Translations under genes and position numbers: made by a program | The notes under the pieces: generated by a model | Seen by the model: only the letters and a program-made list of their open reading frames with translations | Told to the model about the DNA's origin: nothing | The model's database searches: none | Assembly (NCBI RefSeq): GCF_024611995.1 | Contig: NZ_CP102509.1 | Location: 8,246,001-8,310,000 of the forward strand | From: Streptomyces sp. NBC_00162 | GTDB lineage: Bacteria > Actinomycetota > Actinomycetes > Streptomycetales > Streptomycetaceae | Reading direction: 5' to 3' | DNA: 64,000 nt | Shown here: piece after piece, positions 1 to 8,579 of the stretch | Layout: every line of letters begins with the position of its first letter | Position numbering within the stretch: position 1 is the first letter of the stretch

Positions 1-747
1 TGCGGAAGCGGCGCCGACGGGCACGCGCGGCCCTGGGAGCTGGGGCCCGAAGGAGCGCACGGGCTGAGCCGGCAGCAGCGCGACGCGGTGCGCTTCCGGG
101 TGGCTGAGGCGATCACCGGCCGGCCGGGGGACGCTCCGGAGGGGTGGCGGCGTTGGGCGGACGAGGCCTTCCACCCTCCGCAACCGTGGCGGCAGTTGCT
201 CGGCGCGGCACTCCGTGCGGCCGCGGGCGCACCGGGGGCGGGCGAGGACCACAGCTACCGGCGCCCGTCCCGCCGCTCCGCCGGCGTTCCCGGCATCGTG
301 CTGCCGAGCCTGCGCCGGATGCCTCCCCGGGTCTGCGTCGTGATCGACACTTCGGGGTCGGTGAGCGACGCCGAGCTGGGCGGCGCGCTGCTGGAGGTGG
401 CGGCGATCTCACGGGCGGTGGGCGGGCGTCGCGACCTGGTTTCGGTGATCTCCTGCGACGCGGCGGCGGGCGTCGCCGTACCGCTGTGCCGGGCCGAGAA
501 CCTCGAACTGATCGGCGGCGGCGGTACGGACCTGCGGTCCGGCTTCGCCCGTGCGCTCCGCTCCCGCCCCCGCCCGGACGTGATCGTCGCCCTGACGGAC
601 GGACAGACGCCCTGGCCCTCCGCACAGCCGCCCTGCCGCACGGTCGTCGGCCTCTTCCCCCGAGCTACCCGCGCCGTGAACGAGGAAGATCCGGACTACA
701 TCCCTGACACTCCGCCCGCGTGGGCCCGCGTCGTCCCCATCGGCTGA
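1..747 (+). CDS. VWA-like domain protein (DUF2201/metallopeptidase-VWA type), C-terminal part
   Basis: The reading frame is open from the first base of the window, so the N-terminus lies to the left. The visible 248 residues carry a von Willebrand A-like fold: a metal-binding DTSGSVSD motif (around base 350), a glycine-rich GGGGTDLRSGF segment and a LTDG motif, in the usual VWA order. In actinomycetes this arrangement follows a putative metallopeptidase domain (DUF2201 family), often next to a MoxR-type AAA ATPase gene. Metal-dependent chaperone-like activity is family knowledge, not shown here. No partner gene is visible because the left edge cuts the locus. Confidence 0.85.
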   Translation, partial: CGSGADGHARPWELGPEGAHGLSRQQRDAVRFRVAEAITGRPGDAPEGWRRWADEAFHPPQPWRQLLGAALRAAAGAPGAGEDHSYRRPSRRSAGVPGIVLPSLRRMPPRVCVVIDTSGSVSDAELGGALLEVAAISRAVGGRRDLVSVISCDAAAGVAVPLCRAENLELIGGGGTDLRSGFARALRSRPRPDVIVALTDGQTPWPSAQPPCRTVVGLFPRATRAVNEEDPDYIPDTPPAWARVVPIG

Positions 748-955
748 GCGAGGGGACGGGAGCGCCCGTCTGCCCGACAGCTGTCGAAGAAGGCTTGGCT
801 CCAGGTCTGCTGCCTCCTGGCCACTCCGGGAGACCGGTCTTCCATCGAGTCGCAGGGAAACGGGGGCCGGCCACGTCACGAACTGGGTGGCCGCCAGGAG
901 TCGATCGCTTGGGCGGTCGGCCCGTGCGGGTTGACGCGCTTGCCGGAAGCAAGAG

Positions 956-1393
956 CTAGAGCAGGCCCAGCACCATGAGGAGGACGCTGACCAGCCCGAG
1001 ACCCACCAGAAGCAGGAGGGTCAGCACTGTGCGCACGGTGCCCCGGCCCGCTTCGACGAGGACTGCTCGTTCCGGGCTCGACGGGAGATAGCGCATTCGT
1101 ACCCGCGCGCCCAGGGGCCGTCGCCGGTCGGTGTCGATGTCGAGCCGGTACTCGCGCCCGTCGGCCGCGCGGAAGCCCACGATGACGTGCTGCAGGCCCG
1201 CCCGGCCCTGATCTCCCGGTAGCACATAGGCATCCAGCACTCTGCCCTCGGCGGGTAGCCCTTCGTTGAACGTCTTGCAGGCGAGCAGCCATCGGCTGCA
1301 GGTCCGCACCGAGAGTGCGACGGATACCGATATGGCGAGGAGCCCGACAGAAGCAAGCAGCAGCCGGTAGCCGTCCTCGCGCAAGAATTCCAT
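956..1393 (-). CDS. Small membrane protein, DUF3592-like
   Basis: 145 residues with two hydrophobic segments, one near residues 9-30 and one near 118-143. They flank a soluble stretch with a GRVLDAYVLPGDQG beta-strand-like start and a charged DTDRRRP loop. This layout (TM, small extracytoplasmic beta domain, TM) is that of DUF3592 proteins of unknown function. The gene is convergent with the VWA gene across about 200 bp. The ATG start lies at 1393. A function cannot be assigned. Confidence 0.7.
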   Translation of the reverse strand: MEFLREDGYRLLLASVGLLAISVSVALSVRTCSRWLLACKTFNEGLPAEGRVLDAYVLPGDQGRAGLQHVIVGFRAADGREYRLDIDTDRRRPLGARVRMRYLPSSPERAVLVEAGRGTVRTVLTLLLLVGLGLVSVLLMVLGLL

Positions 1394-1923
1394 GGCGCCA
1401 TTTTAGGTCGGCCTACCGCCGGGCCGCCGTCCGTGAAGCCGCCGGACGACAGAGCCGATATACGTGCTCAACTCCCGGCCAGACTGGTCAAGAGAACCTG
1501 CTGGGAGGTTGCGTTCTCAGTGACGGGCTCTGGTCGCTCGATGATGGGTCGAGCGGATGGGGACGGAGACCAGGGCAGCCGGGTCTGCTGGGTGTACGGA
1601 GTAAGCGCGTAGCGTTCACGGCCACCCGTGGCGGAGGGGTCGCCTTGTCGGAACGACACCTCGGGCTGGCCAAGGACAAGCCGCTGCCATTCAGCCAGAA
1701 GCACGCAAGTGAGGGGGCGCTTCCAGGAAGCGTCCGCGCGCGATTGAGCCAGCGCCGCGAGCAATCGGTCGCCTCGGCCCTGGTAGGGGCGACCGTGGAC
1801 AGCCTCGGCACCTGGTGCGATACGGGAGGCGGTTCCTCGAATCCGGCTCGGGAGCAATTGTCAAGAGTTGTGGACGATGAGAGCCGCTGAGGCGGCGGCC
1901 GCAGTTGACGGGGACGTGTTCGG
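1394..1923. other. 530-bp stretch with no convincing gene
   Basis: Open frames exist on both strands, but none has recognisable motifs or a convincing start. I see no RNA gene or clear hairpin. Confidence 0.4.
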
Positions 1924-2424
1924 TCAGTGATCAACTCCGAGAAAGAGGACGGTGGCCCAGTCGCTGGTGACCAACAGCAGGCTGCGCGACCATATGGCGC
2001 CCATGCCCGTGCGCGGGCCGTCGACGTCGCCGGAGCTTCGGACGGGCCCCAGATGGGCTTCGATGAGGTCGGCGATGCCATCGGCGAGTTCGCCTGTCAG
2101 CCGGATCTCGGCGGGTGTGCGCAGGTTGGCGTGTGGCCACCTGTTGGCGGGCTGCATGAAGCCGTCGGTCACCTGTCGGCGGAGGATGTCCCGCCAGGCC
2201 TGTGGTGACTCGAACGGGGCGACCGACGTCTGGTGTCCACTGGCCCCCGCGTCGTACACGGCTTGAGCGAGATCCTTCATCCAGTCATGACCGGGTGTCA
2301 TCCCAGCCACCGGGACTACATGGAGCAGCTCGATGGACGACACATGGTTGCAGTCGTCGAGCAGCTCCTCGAGCAGTTCGGCTGCGTCTGACACCGCGGC
2401 TGGTGCGTCGAGTGGGTTCAGCAT
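1924..2424 (-). CDS. Hypothetical protein
   Basis: 166 residues with codon use typical of the surrounding genome and an ATG start at 2424. It is soluble and acidic, with no signal peptide or membrane segment. An acidic AAELLEELLDDCNH helix near the N-terminus and a C-terminal SDWATVLFLGVDH strand look like folded protein rather than an accidental frame. I do not recognise the family. It lies immediately downstream of the IS remnants beginning at about 2471. Confidence 0.55.
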   Translation of the reverse strand: MLNPLDAPAAVSDAAELLEELLDDCNHVSSIELLHVVPVAGMTPGHDWMKDLAQAVYDAGASGHQTSVAPFESPQAWRDILRRQVTDGFMQPANRWPHANLRTPAEIRLTGELADGIADLIEAHLGPVRSSGDVDGPRTGMGAIWSRSLLLVTSDWATVLFLGVDH

Positions 2425-2470
2425 GGGCGTCTGGGTCCTCTGTGCGGTGCTGCGCTTCGGCCTCAGTGTG

Positions 2471-3072
2471 TCAGCTGAGCACGTTCATGCTGCGAGGTTT
2501 TTGGGGCGTTCGACGAGCTGACGGCGTTCGAAGCGGGCCCCGGCGCGGACGAGCGGGACGAGGTGGGCGCCGGTGATCGCGCGCCATCGGGCTTGGGCGG
2601 TCTCGACGAGCTTGAACACCATCGCGAGCCCCGCTGCCGGGTTGCCGGTCACCGTCGACCATCGCGGCCGACAACCCGGCCGTGGCGCCGAGGAAGTGCT
2701 CCAGGGCGGGCACAAAGTCCCTGGACGACAAGCCGTGCAGGGAGAGCAGAGGCAGTACCTCGGAGATCTTCGGCGACTTTCTGCACCTTGGCGGAAGGAT
2801 CCTCAAGGAGAACCGCTGTCGCTCGCCCGTGGCCTCGTCCACGCGGCGGTCGTTCACGCGGGCGCCCTTCCATGACCCGAAGTGCTCGGGCAGGTCCATC
2901 CAGGGCGTGCCGGTGCGGTACTTGAACGCGATCGCGTCGATCACCTGCCGGTGATCACGTCACCGCCCACCCCGCCGAGGTGTACGGTCCGGCAACAACG
3001 GCTCGATCCGCGCCTACTGGGCGTCAGTCAACGGCACACCAACGATCCGATGATCTGAAGGAAACGGCCCAA
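2471..3072 (-). mobile_element. Chimeric IS5/IS256 transposase remnant
   Basis: Read leftward, this begins with the N-terminus of an IS5-family transposase (LTDAQ.ARIEPLLPDRTPR, then VIDAIAFKYRTGTPWMDLP). It then passes in frame at about 2860-2870 into the middle of an IS256-family transposase (VLPLLSLHGLSSRDFVPALE). After a frame change comes the IS256 C-terminus (MVFKLVETAQARW...ARFER). In the IS5 part two tryptophan codons have become stops: TAG at 3014-3016 and TGA at 2960-2962. The catalytic cores of both transposases are missing. The outer end near 3050-3072 resembles the end of the IS5 tail at 5985. It is a dead remnant. Confidence 0.75.
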
Positions 3073-3293
3073 CCGCGACCGTTCTTCTTTGCCGCCAGCG
3101 AGTTGGCCCGGGCCTGGTTGAACTTGGCCTTCTGGGCCTCGATCGCCGCCGTGTTCAGGGGCTGTGCGGCTTCCAACTTGTGGAGCTTGCGCTCGACGTC
3201 GTCCAGCTCCTTCCGCGTGCGAGCTGTCTCCTGTTCGGCCTTTGCAAGGCCGGCCTTGGCGTGCTCGCAGATTGGCAGCGGTGAGCTCGACAT
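3024..3293 (-). pseudogene. Small coiled-coil protein, 3' end replaced by IS remnant
   Basis: The first ~79 residues form an uninterrupted charged helix typical of a small coiled coil (HAKAGLAKAEQETARTRKEL, KLHKLEAAQPLN, AKFNQARANSLAAKK). The reading frame then runs into the end of the IS5 remnant at about 3055 and stops at 3024 after about ten foreign residues. The likely natural C-terminus has been lost. No function is known. Confidence 0.55.
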
Positions 3294-3327
3294 CCGTCCT
3301 CCTCGGGGAACCCGCTCGACGTACTAG

Positions 3328-4309
3328 GGCATGTCTCCCCGATCATGAGCGGAGCCAGATGATGACGGCTGCAAAGGTGACGGTGCCAAGGAAGACGTGA
3401 CCGCGTTTGTCGTAGCGGGTAGCCACGGCGCGGAAGCCTTTGAGCTTGTTGATCGCCCGCTCGACGACGTTGCGTTTCTTGTATCGCTCCTTGTCGAAGC
3501 CGGGAGGGCGGCCTCCGCGCGAGCCGAGCTTGACGCGGTTTGCTGCCTGGTCGGCCTTCTCCGGGATCACATGCCGGATGCCCCGTTTCCGCAGGTAGGC
3601 CCGCGTTCGCCGGTTGCTGTACGCCTTATCGGCGCTCACGCTGTCGGGTCGGGTGCGCGGGCGCCCGGTGCCGATCCTGTGGACGCGGATCTTGTCCATG
3701 ACCGGCTCGAACTGGGTGCAGTCAGCCCGCTGCCCGGGTGTGATCAGCAGGGACAGCGGGCGGCACCTGCCGTCGGCACTCAGGTGGACCTTGGTGGTGA
3801 ACCCGCCGCGGGAGCGGCCCAGGGCCTCGCCTGCCGCACCACCTCCGCCAGGTGGCCGGCCAGGCCCGTCCACGCCGGATCGATCTGGTGTTCCGCCACT
3901 GCCGCCCCCTTTGAGGACGCCGGCGGAGGGGCTGTGCGGGCCCCGGCTGCGTGCTGGTGGGCGCGCATCACTGTGGAATCGACCGAGATGGCCCAGTCGA
4001 TGGTGCTCTTGGCGTCCGCGACGGCCTGGACCTGCTGGAGAAGTCGTTCCCAGGTTCCGTCGGCCGACCACTGCAGGTGTCTCTTATGGACGGTCTTCCA
4101 CGGGCCGAACCGCTCGGGAAGGTCACGCCACTGCACGCCGGTCCGCACCCGGTGCAGGACCCCGTTGATCACCTGCCGGTGGTCCCGCCATCTGCCACAA
4201 CGTCTGTTACTCACCGGCAGGAGCGGCTCCAGCCGCTTCCACTCACCGTCGGCCAGATCCCCACGACCAGTCATATCAAGCTAACGGGTCACATGATCGG
4301 AGAGGCGTG
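3328..4309 (-). mobile_element. IS5-family insertion sequence (IS427-like group), about 980 bp
   Basis: The terminal inverted repeats are CATGTCTCCCCGATCATG at 3330-3347 and, read from the other end, CACGCCTCTCCGATCATG at 4309-4292; 15 of 18 bases match. They enclose the transposase gene. Size and two-frame organisation fit the IS427 group of IS5. The target duplication is not clear. An inverted partial copy of its right end lies at 5575-5642. Confidence 0.8.
3343..4274 (-). CDS. IS5-family transposase in two overlapping frames
   Basis: The N-terminal frame (4274 to 3780) encodes the helix-turn-helix region (RRCGRWRDHRQVINGVLHRV, PWKTVHKRH) and the first catalytic Asp (SVDSTVMRAHQ). The C-terminal frame (to 3343) encodes SRGGFTTKVHL, the second Asp (SADKAYSNR) and the final Glu region (RNVVERAINKLKGFR). 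All three DDE residues are present across the two frames. The frames meet at a run that reads AAAGGGGG on the coding strand (3905-3912), a plausible slippery site for programmed frameshifting as known in this group. The element may therefore be functional. Confidence 0.8.
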
Positions 4310-4522
4310 GCTCGGGGCAGGGCAGGTGGCACCCGAAAGGATAGGTGCTGTGTAGAAAGGAGTCCCTGATGAACGATCTGCGACCGCGCCGACCGCGACC
4401 TGCCAGCACCCGGATGCATCAGTGGCGTTCGCCGGCCGGGGACGCCCTGTTGCGTAGGGTGACCGCAGAGCCGGGCAGGCGAGTGAACCGGCCCCAGCCC
4501 CGGACGCGAGAAGGGTCGTGCG

Positions 4523-5554
4523 GTGGGCGAGGCTGAGCAAGGGGACGTTGCGAACGGCGGTAAGCCGGACGTGGCAGCGGGCCCGGTCAAGCAGTCGGGC
4601 GCCCGCAGGTGGCTGCACATTCTCGGCGCTGTCGTGGTGGCGATCGTGCTGCCGGTCGCGGTGGCCGGGATCGTTGCCGGGCAACTGGGTGCCCGGGCTG
4701 TGTTCCTCGGACTGCTCCTCGGCGTTGTCGGGGCGAAGCTGGGCGGAACCCGTCGCATGCTGTACCTCGCCCCCGCGGCGGGGGTCGCGGTCGGCCTGGG
4801 CGCGTTCACCGCCTATGGCTGGTGGTGGGTGGCGTTCCTCGCGGTGACCGGTGCCGTCGTGGGGGCGGGGATCGGCTTCGGCTGGTTCCCGCCGCTGCTG
4901 ATGCTCACCTTCGCTGCCACGTTCGCGGCACCGACGCCGTCCGGCACCGACGCGCTGATCTCCGGCATCATGGCCGCCCTCGGTGTGGGTTACGGCATCG
5001 TGATCGCACACCGCTTCGGCATCGCCCCCGTCATCGAAGGCGACCGCCTGCCCGTCAAGGTGGCCGCCGTGGTGGCGCTCGTGTTCGGCGCCGCCCTCGG
5101 TGCCGGGGCCGCACTCGGCGTCGGGCTCGGGTGGACCGAGCCCTACTGGGTGCCGGAGCCGATCATCATCCTCGCGCTGTACATCGTCACAGGAAAACGC
5201 GACCGGATCCGGGGCAAGGCCATCGGTACCGCCGCCGGCGCCGCGGCCGCCCTGCCCGTGGCGATCCTCGCCCCGTCCGTCTGGGTCACCTCGGCCATCG
5301 CCACCGCAGCGTTCATCGCCGCTCTCACTCAGGCCGCCACGTACTGGCTCATGTACGGCCTCTACACCTTCGCCCTCGTCCTCGCACTCGCCTCTCCCGG
5401 CCAGGTCGCCGTCGAAGCCGAACAGCGCGGCTTCGAAATCCTCGCAGGCATCGCCATCCTCGTCATCGGCCTCGCCGTCGTCCACGCCATCGGCGACCGC
5501 CTCCTACGGCAAAGCCCACAACCCGAACTCACAACCGGCAATCACAGCATCTGA
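4523..5554 (+). CDS. FUSC-like / aromatic acid exporter-type membrane protein
   Basis: 343 residues. A short hydrophilic N-terminus is followed by a first block of about five transmembrane segments (residues ~30-160), a short loop (HRFGIAPVIEGDR) and a second membrane block (~185-330). Two repeated membrane halves without a large soluble domain match small actinobacterial FUSC-type proteins, whose relatives export aromatic acids or organic compounds. The GTG start at 4523 is the best in-frame start. The gene stands alone between an intact IS5-family element on the left and an inverted tail of the same IS on the right. The substrate is unknown. Confidence 0.65.
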   Translation: MGEAEQGDVANGGKPDVAAGPVKQSGARRWLHILGAVVVAIVLPVAVAGIVAGQLGARAVFLGLLLGVVGAKLGGTRRMLYLAPAAGVAVGLGAFTAYGWWWVAFLAVTGAVVGAGIGFGWFPPLLMLTFAATFAAPTPSGTDALISGIMAALGVGYGIVIAHRFGIAPVIEGDRLPVKVAAVVALVFGAALGAGAALGVGLGWTEPYWVPEPIIILALYIVTGKRDRIRGKAIGTAAGAAAALPVAILAPSVWVTSAIATAAFIAALTQAATYWLMYGLYTFALVLALASPGQVAVEAEQRGFEILAGIAILVIGLAVVHAIGDRLLRQSPQPELTTGNHSI

Positions 5555-5574
5555 CGGCCAGCCACACCTCGCTC

Positions 5575-5642
5575 ACTCCTCCCAGGCAGCGGTCACTTTC
5601 GCCGCCATCATGGTCCGCTCATGATCGGGGAGACATGGCCTA
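5575..5642 (+). mobile_element. Terminal remnant of the 3328-4309 type IS, inverted orientation
   Basis: The last ~70 bp of the same IS, on the opposite strand. The stretch from TCCGCTCATGATCG to GGAGACATG (about 5614-5636) is identical to the IS end near 3332-3355, and the preceding bases are similar to the end of its transposase gene. Confidence 0.75.
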
Positions 5643-5847
5643 GCTGGATCGGGTGCCGGCCGCGTGCCACGTATGAACGGGACGCGGCCGCCGCCGTCCC
5701 ACAAGCTAGTACTCGTCCGCTCCAGGCCGTGGAACTCGCCCACGTGCGGGGTGTGGTTATGCTGTTTGGCGGACGCACCCGGGACCGCGGTGCGGCGGCA
5801 TTGCCGGGAGTTATCGGTCCGGTGGCGGTGGCCCGCCGGAAGCCGGG

Positions 5848-5985
5848 AGTCCGCTCCAAGCTCAAGCAGTGGCGCGGCCTGGCCACTCGCTACGACAAGA
5901 CCGCGACCATCTGACTCGCCGGACTCCACCTCGCCGCCACCTTCATCTGGTCAGCCAGACGATCCGAAGGAAAGGCCGTAGGCCT
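5848..5985 (+). mobile_element. IS5-family transposase C-terminal remnant (second IS type)
   Basis: Encodes KLKQWRGLATRYDKTATI, the conserved C-terminal box of many actinobacterial IS5 transposases. A TGA stop follows where the family continues, and the downstream frame still reads LAGLHLAATFIWSAR. The distal end (GATCCGAAGGAAAGGCC) resembles the outer end of the IS5 remnant at 3050-3072. Only the tail survives. Confidence 0.7.
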
Positions 5986-6008
5986 GACAGCTATCGCAGC
6001 CGGAGGTC

Positions 6009-6219
6009 ATGCCTGAGCTGCGAGAACACGCCGGACGTCACTATGCTGTCCAGCACCACTACGCCTTGCCCGACGACGCGTGGTGCCTGGAGCCGAGCGA
6101 AGCCGTCCTCGTGCAGGCCGAACCTTCTAACCCCGTCACCTACCGGGCACAGCCATGACGAGCACGTCATTCCCTACGCGATCATGCACTGGTTCATGGA
6201 GCAGGTGGCCGAGAGCTGA
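6009..6219 (+). pseudogene. Small hypothetical protein, frameshifted
   Basis: An ATG at 6009 opens a 49-residue frame (YALPDDAWCLEPSEAVLVQA) that stops at 6156-6158. The adjacent frame continues with HVIPYAIMHWFMEQVAES to 6219, which reads as its natural C-terminus. One base change near 6150 would join them. I recognise the style of small Streptomyces protein but not a function. Confidence 0.4.
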
Positions 6220-6267
6220 GCGGGACCGGGCGCGCCCGGTACGACAGCAGAGCCCCGGTACGGAAGC

Positions 6268-6300
6268 AGGGCCCGGACCGCGCGTCGCGGTCCGGGCCCT
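6268..6300 (-). terminator. Perfect 14-bp hairpin downstream of the DUF6243-like gene
   Basis: AGGGCCCGGACCGC, a 5-base loop, then GCGGTCCGGGCCCT: a perfect stem just past the leftward gene ending at 6335. No T-tract is present, as is common in streptomycetes. It can act in both directions. Confidence 0.75.
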
Positions 6301-6334
6301 GCCCCGTGCGGTGCCGCCCTGCGGCGGCGGTGCG

Positions 6335-6549
6335 TCAGCTCTGTGCGGTGTCTTCGCCCGCCTGCCCGGCGCCCTCGGCTGCGCCTGCCTTCTCGCGCAT
6401 CTTGTGCACCAGCTCCGCCTTCCGGTCGGCCGCATCCTGGCGTCGAGGTTGCGGTGCGGACCGTTGTTCTGCCGTTCGGCGCGGGACAGCTTCTTGCGCT
6501 GGCCGCCGCCCTGGCCCACGGGGTTGTTGATGTTCTTGCTCTCGGTCAC
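6335..6549 (-). pseudogene. DUF6243-like small protein, one-base deletion
   Basis: The N-terminus (MTESKNINNPVGQGGGQRKK, then LSRAERQNNGPHRNLD) is characteristic of DUF6243 proteins, small conserved Streptomyces proteins of unknown function. After NLD the frame is lost. Adding one base near 6442 restores an alanine/lysine-rich C-terminus (KAELVHKMREKAGAAEGAG...EDTAQS) and a TGA at 6335-6337, giving 71 residues, and the corrected length is divisible by three. It may be a sequencing error rather than a true pseudogene. A perfect terminator hairpin follows. Confidence 0.75.
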
Positions 6550-6579
6550 GGGTTCTCCGGTAATGATGTGAAGTGATCT

Positions 6580-6997
6580 ACGGATTCATCGGTGGGGGAC
6601 GGGCGGCGACGTCGAAGGACGTCAGCAGGGGCCCGTCACGCTCTCACTCGTAAATCGGCGCCTGGAAGAACATGACAAAGACGTTACCCGGTTCTGTCGG
6701 CCCCGCACACCAACTTTTTCCCCGCCCGGCGTCGGCCGGCCTTCGGCGAGTGCCCGGGGTCGCCGTTTCCTTCCGGGAATCTCAGCACCGCCGGCGCCCG
6801 CTGGTGGTCGCTGCCCGCCCGGGGCAGGTCCAGACGGGCGTTACTGGTCCGCCGCGGGCGTTGTCAGTGGTCGCGAGCACACGGACGGCATGAGAGACAT
6901 CTCACTTGCGTCCCGCCGTTACGGGACAACCTTTAGCGGTCCTGCGGACGCGGCCATGTAGGAGCCCCCAGCCCACTCATCCCGCAGCCATGGCCCT
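6580..6997. other. About 420 bp without a recognisable gene
   Basis: Upstream region of the DUF6243-like gene followed by unassigned sequence. I see no convincing coding frame or RNA. Confidence 0.4.
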
Positions 6998-7130
6998 CTA
7001 GGCGGCGGTGACGCACCCTTTCTCACAGTGCCACCGCTCCTTTGCCTCGCCGTGTTCCCGGAGCTTGCGGATCTGCGGCAGGTCCGCGTCCGGTGGCACA
7101 TCCAGAGCCACCATCCGGTACTGCTCCCTC
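6998..7130 (-). pseudogene. DUF4265-like C-terminal fragment
   Basis: The leftward frame ending at 6998 encodes MVALDVPPDADLPQIRKL and EKGCVTAA, resembling the C-terminus of DUF4265 proteins. No upstream part of the gene is present. It abuts the integrase fragment on the other strand. Confidence 0.45.
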
Positions 7131-7268
7131 CTCGACGAAGCCCGGCACACCGAGGACCCCGTCCACCTCATCCGTCTCTTTGGACTGGCTCCCGCCACCG
7201 CCGTGCGTTACCTGCACGCCGCCCACCCCGAACGCTCCCGTACCCTCCCACTCGCACTCGCCCCGTAG
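7128..7268 (+). pseudogene. Tyrosine-recombinase-like C-terminal fragment
   Basis: The frame encodes DPVHLIRLFGLAPATAVRYL followed by HAAHPER, resembling the C-terminal end of actinobacterial integrase-type proteins. The catalytic domain is absent. It probably marks an old integration or deletion edge. Confidence 0.4.
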
Positions 7269-7305
7269 GTTCCTGCGTGCTTTGGTCTCCGTGCGGGACA
7301 GGGCA

Positions 7306-8413
7306 TCAGCTGTCCAGTGAGAGTGCGTTCTTGGCGTGCCCGAGGGATGCCTCGGAGGCAGGTCCGCCGGGATTCTCGGTGGCCAGGGCCTGGTTGAGGG
7401 TGACGAAGGGGCGCATCCGCTGCTCGTAGTGGGCATACGCGGCGCGGTGGTCGCCGTTGGCCTGGGCCAGGCAGCCGGCCAGCACGTGGGCGCCCACGAG
7501 GGCCAGGCTGGTGCCCTGCCCCGAGAGGGGGAAGGGCAGTAGCCGGCGTCTCCGAGCAGGGTCACCCGGCCCCGCGACCACTGGTCCATTCGGATCTGGG
7601 CCATGGCGTCGCAGTAGAAGTCGGGCGCCTTCCGGGCGGCCTCGGCCAGGCGGGTCCCTTCCCACCGCATCGACGCGAGCTTGTCGACGACGAGCTGCCG
7701 GAGGGCAGCGCCGTCGCGGAGGTCGTGGGCAAGGGGGCGGACTCGAAGCCGAAGGCGATCCTGAGTTCGGTGTTGTCGCGTACGGGCATGATGCCGAAGC
7801 CCATGTCGCCGTCCCGTAGCCACATCTGCCAGTCGTCCAGGCCGAGGAAATTGTCCGCGCTGAACACCGAGAGGTAGCTGCCCAGGTGATGGGCGTAACG
7901 TTCCTCCGGACCGAAGGCCAGGCGCCGTACGGTGGAGTGGAGGCCGTCGGCCCCGACCACGAGGTCGAAGACGCGGGACGGCCCGTGTGCGAAGTCGACG
8001 CGCACGCCGGTCTCGTCCTCGTCGAGCGCGGTGATGCTGTCGCCGAAGAGGTACTCCACGCCTGCGCGCGTGTGCTCGTAAACCATCCGTACCAGGTCCT
8101 CGCGCAGCACCTCGATGTCTTCGCTGTCGAGCCGGCCGCTGCTGAAGGTCGCCTCGGTGGAGCGGTCGACCTCGTGGCCGTCGGGGTCGAGGATCGACAT
8201 GCCGCGCATCCGGGTCCGTACGCGGCTTGCCTGCTCCAGCAGGCCCATCCGCTCCACGACTTCGAGCGCGACGCCGCGGATGTCCACGGCCTGCCCGCCG
8301 GGGCGTTGGCCCGGAGCGCGTTCGACGACGGTGGGCGCGAAACCGTGGCGGCGCAGCCAGTAGGCGAGGGCGGGCCCGGCGATGCCGCCGCCGGAGATGA
8401 GTACGGTCTGCAT
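7306..8413 (-). CDS. FAD-dependent monooxygenase (two apparent single-base deletions)
   Basis: Starts at ATG 8413 with the FAD-binding Rossmann motif ISGGGIAGPALAYWLRRHGF; the GADGLHSTVR motif and the second FAD motif RVTLLGDAGYCPSP follow. This is the aromatic-ring hydroxylase / PHBH-type flavoprotein fold, with NAD(P)H-dependent hydroxylation as the family reaction. The sequence is split over three frames. Adding one base to the G5 run at 7733-7737 and one to the G5 run at 7527-7531 gives a continuous 369-residue protein. It is divergent from the GntR-TetR regulator at 8580, probably its repressor. The substrate is unknown. Confidence 0.8.
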
Positions 8414-8501
8414 GGGAAGCTCCTCTAGTGCTTCGTACGGTGTACGCGCTCTGAACGTACGCCGTACGCACAGCCCCTTCAACCAGCGAAATGCACGACG
8501 T

Positions 8502-8558
8502 GTACTAGGGCAGACGCCTTCCGTTCGACGTTGCTGCTGCTACCCTCTGCCCTAGTAC
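8502..8558. promoter_or_regulatory. Inverted repeat in the divergent control region
   Basis: GTACTAGGGCAG at 8502-8513 and its exact complement CTGCCCTAGTAC at 8547-8558, between the monooxygenase and regulator genes. The right arm lies 21 bp before the regulator GTG start. Probable operator for the product of 8580-9542. A separate cluster of TACG repeats lies nearer the monooxygenase start (about 8436-8470). Confidence 0.6.
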
Positions 8559-8579
8559 AGGACAGGAAGGCGACAGGAC

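Noticed and set aside
1315..1890. A 191-codon rightward frame starting inside the DUF3592-like gene
   Set aside because: It starts antisense to a supported gene and has no motifs, and its composition does not look like folded protein.
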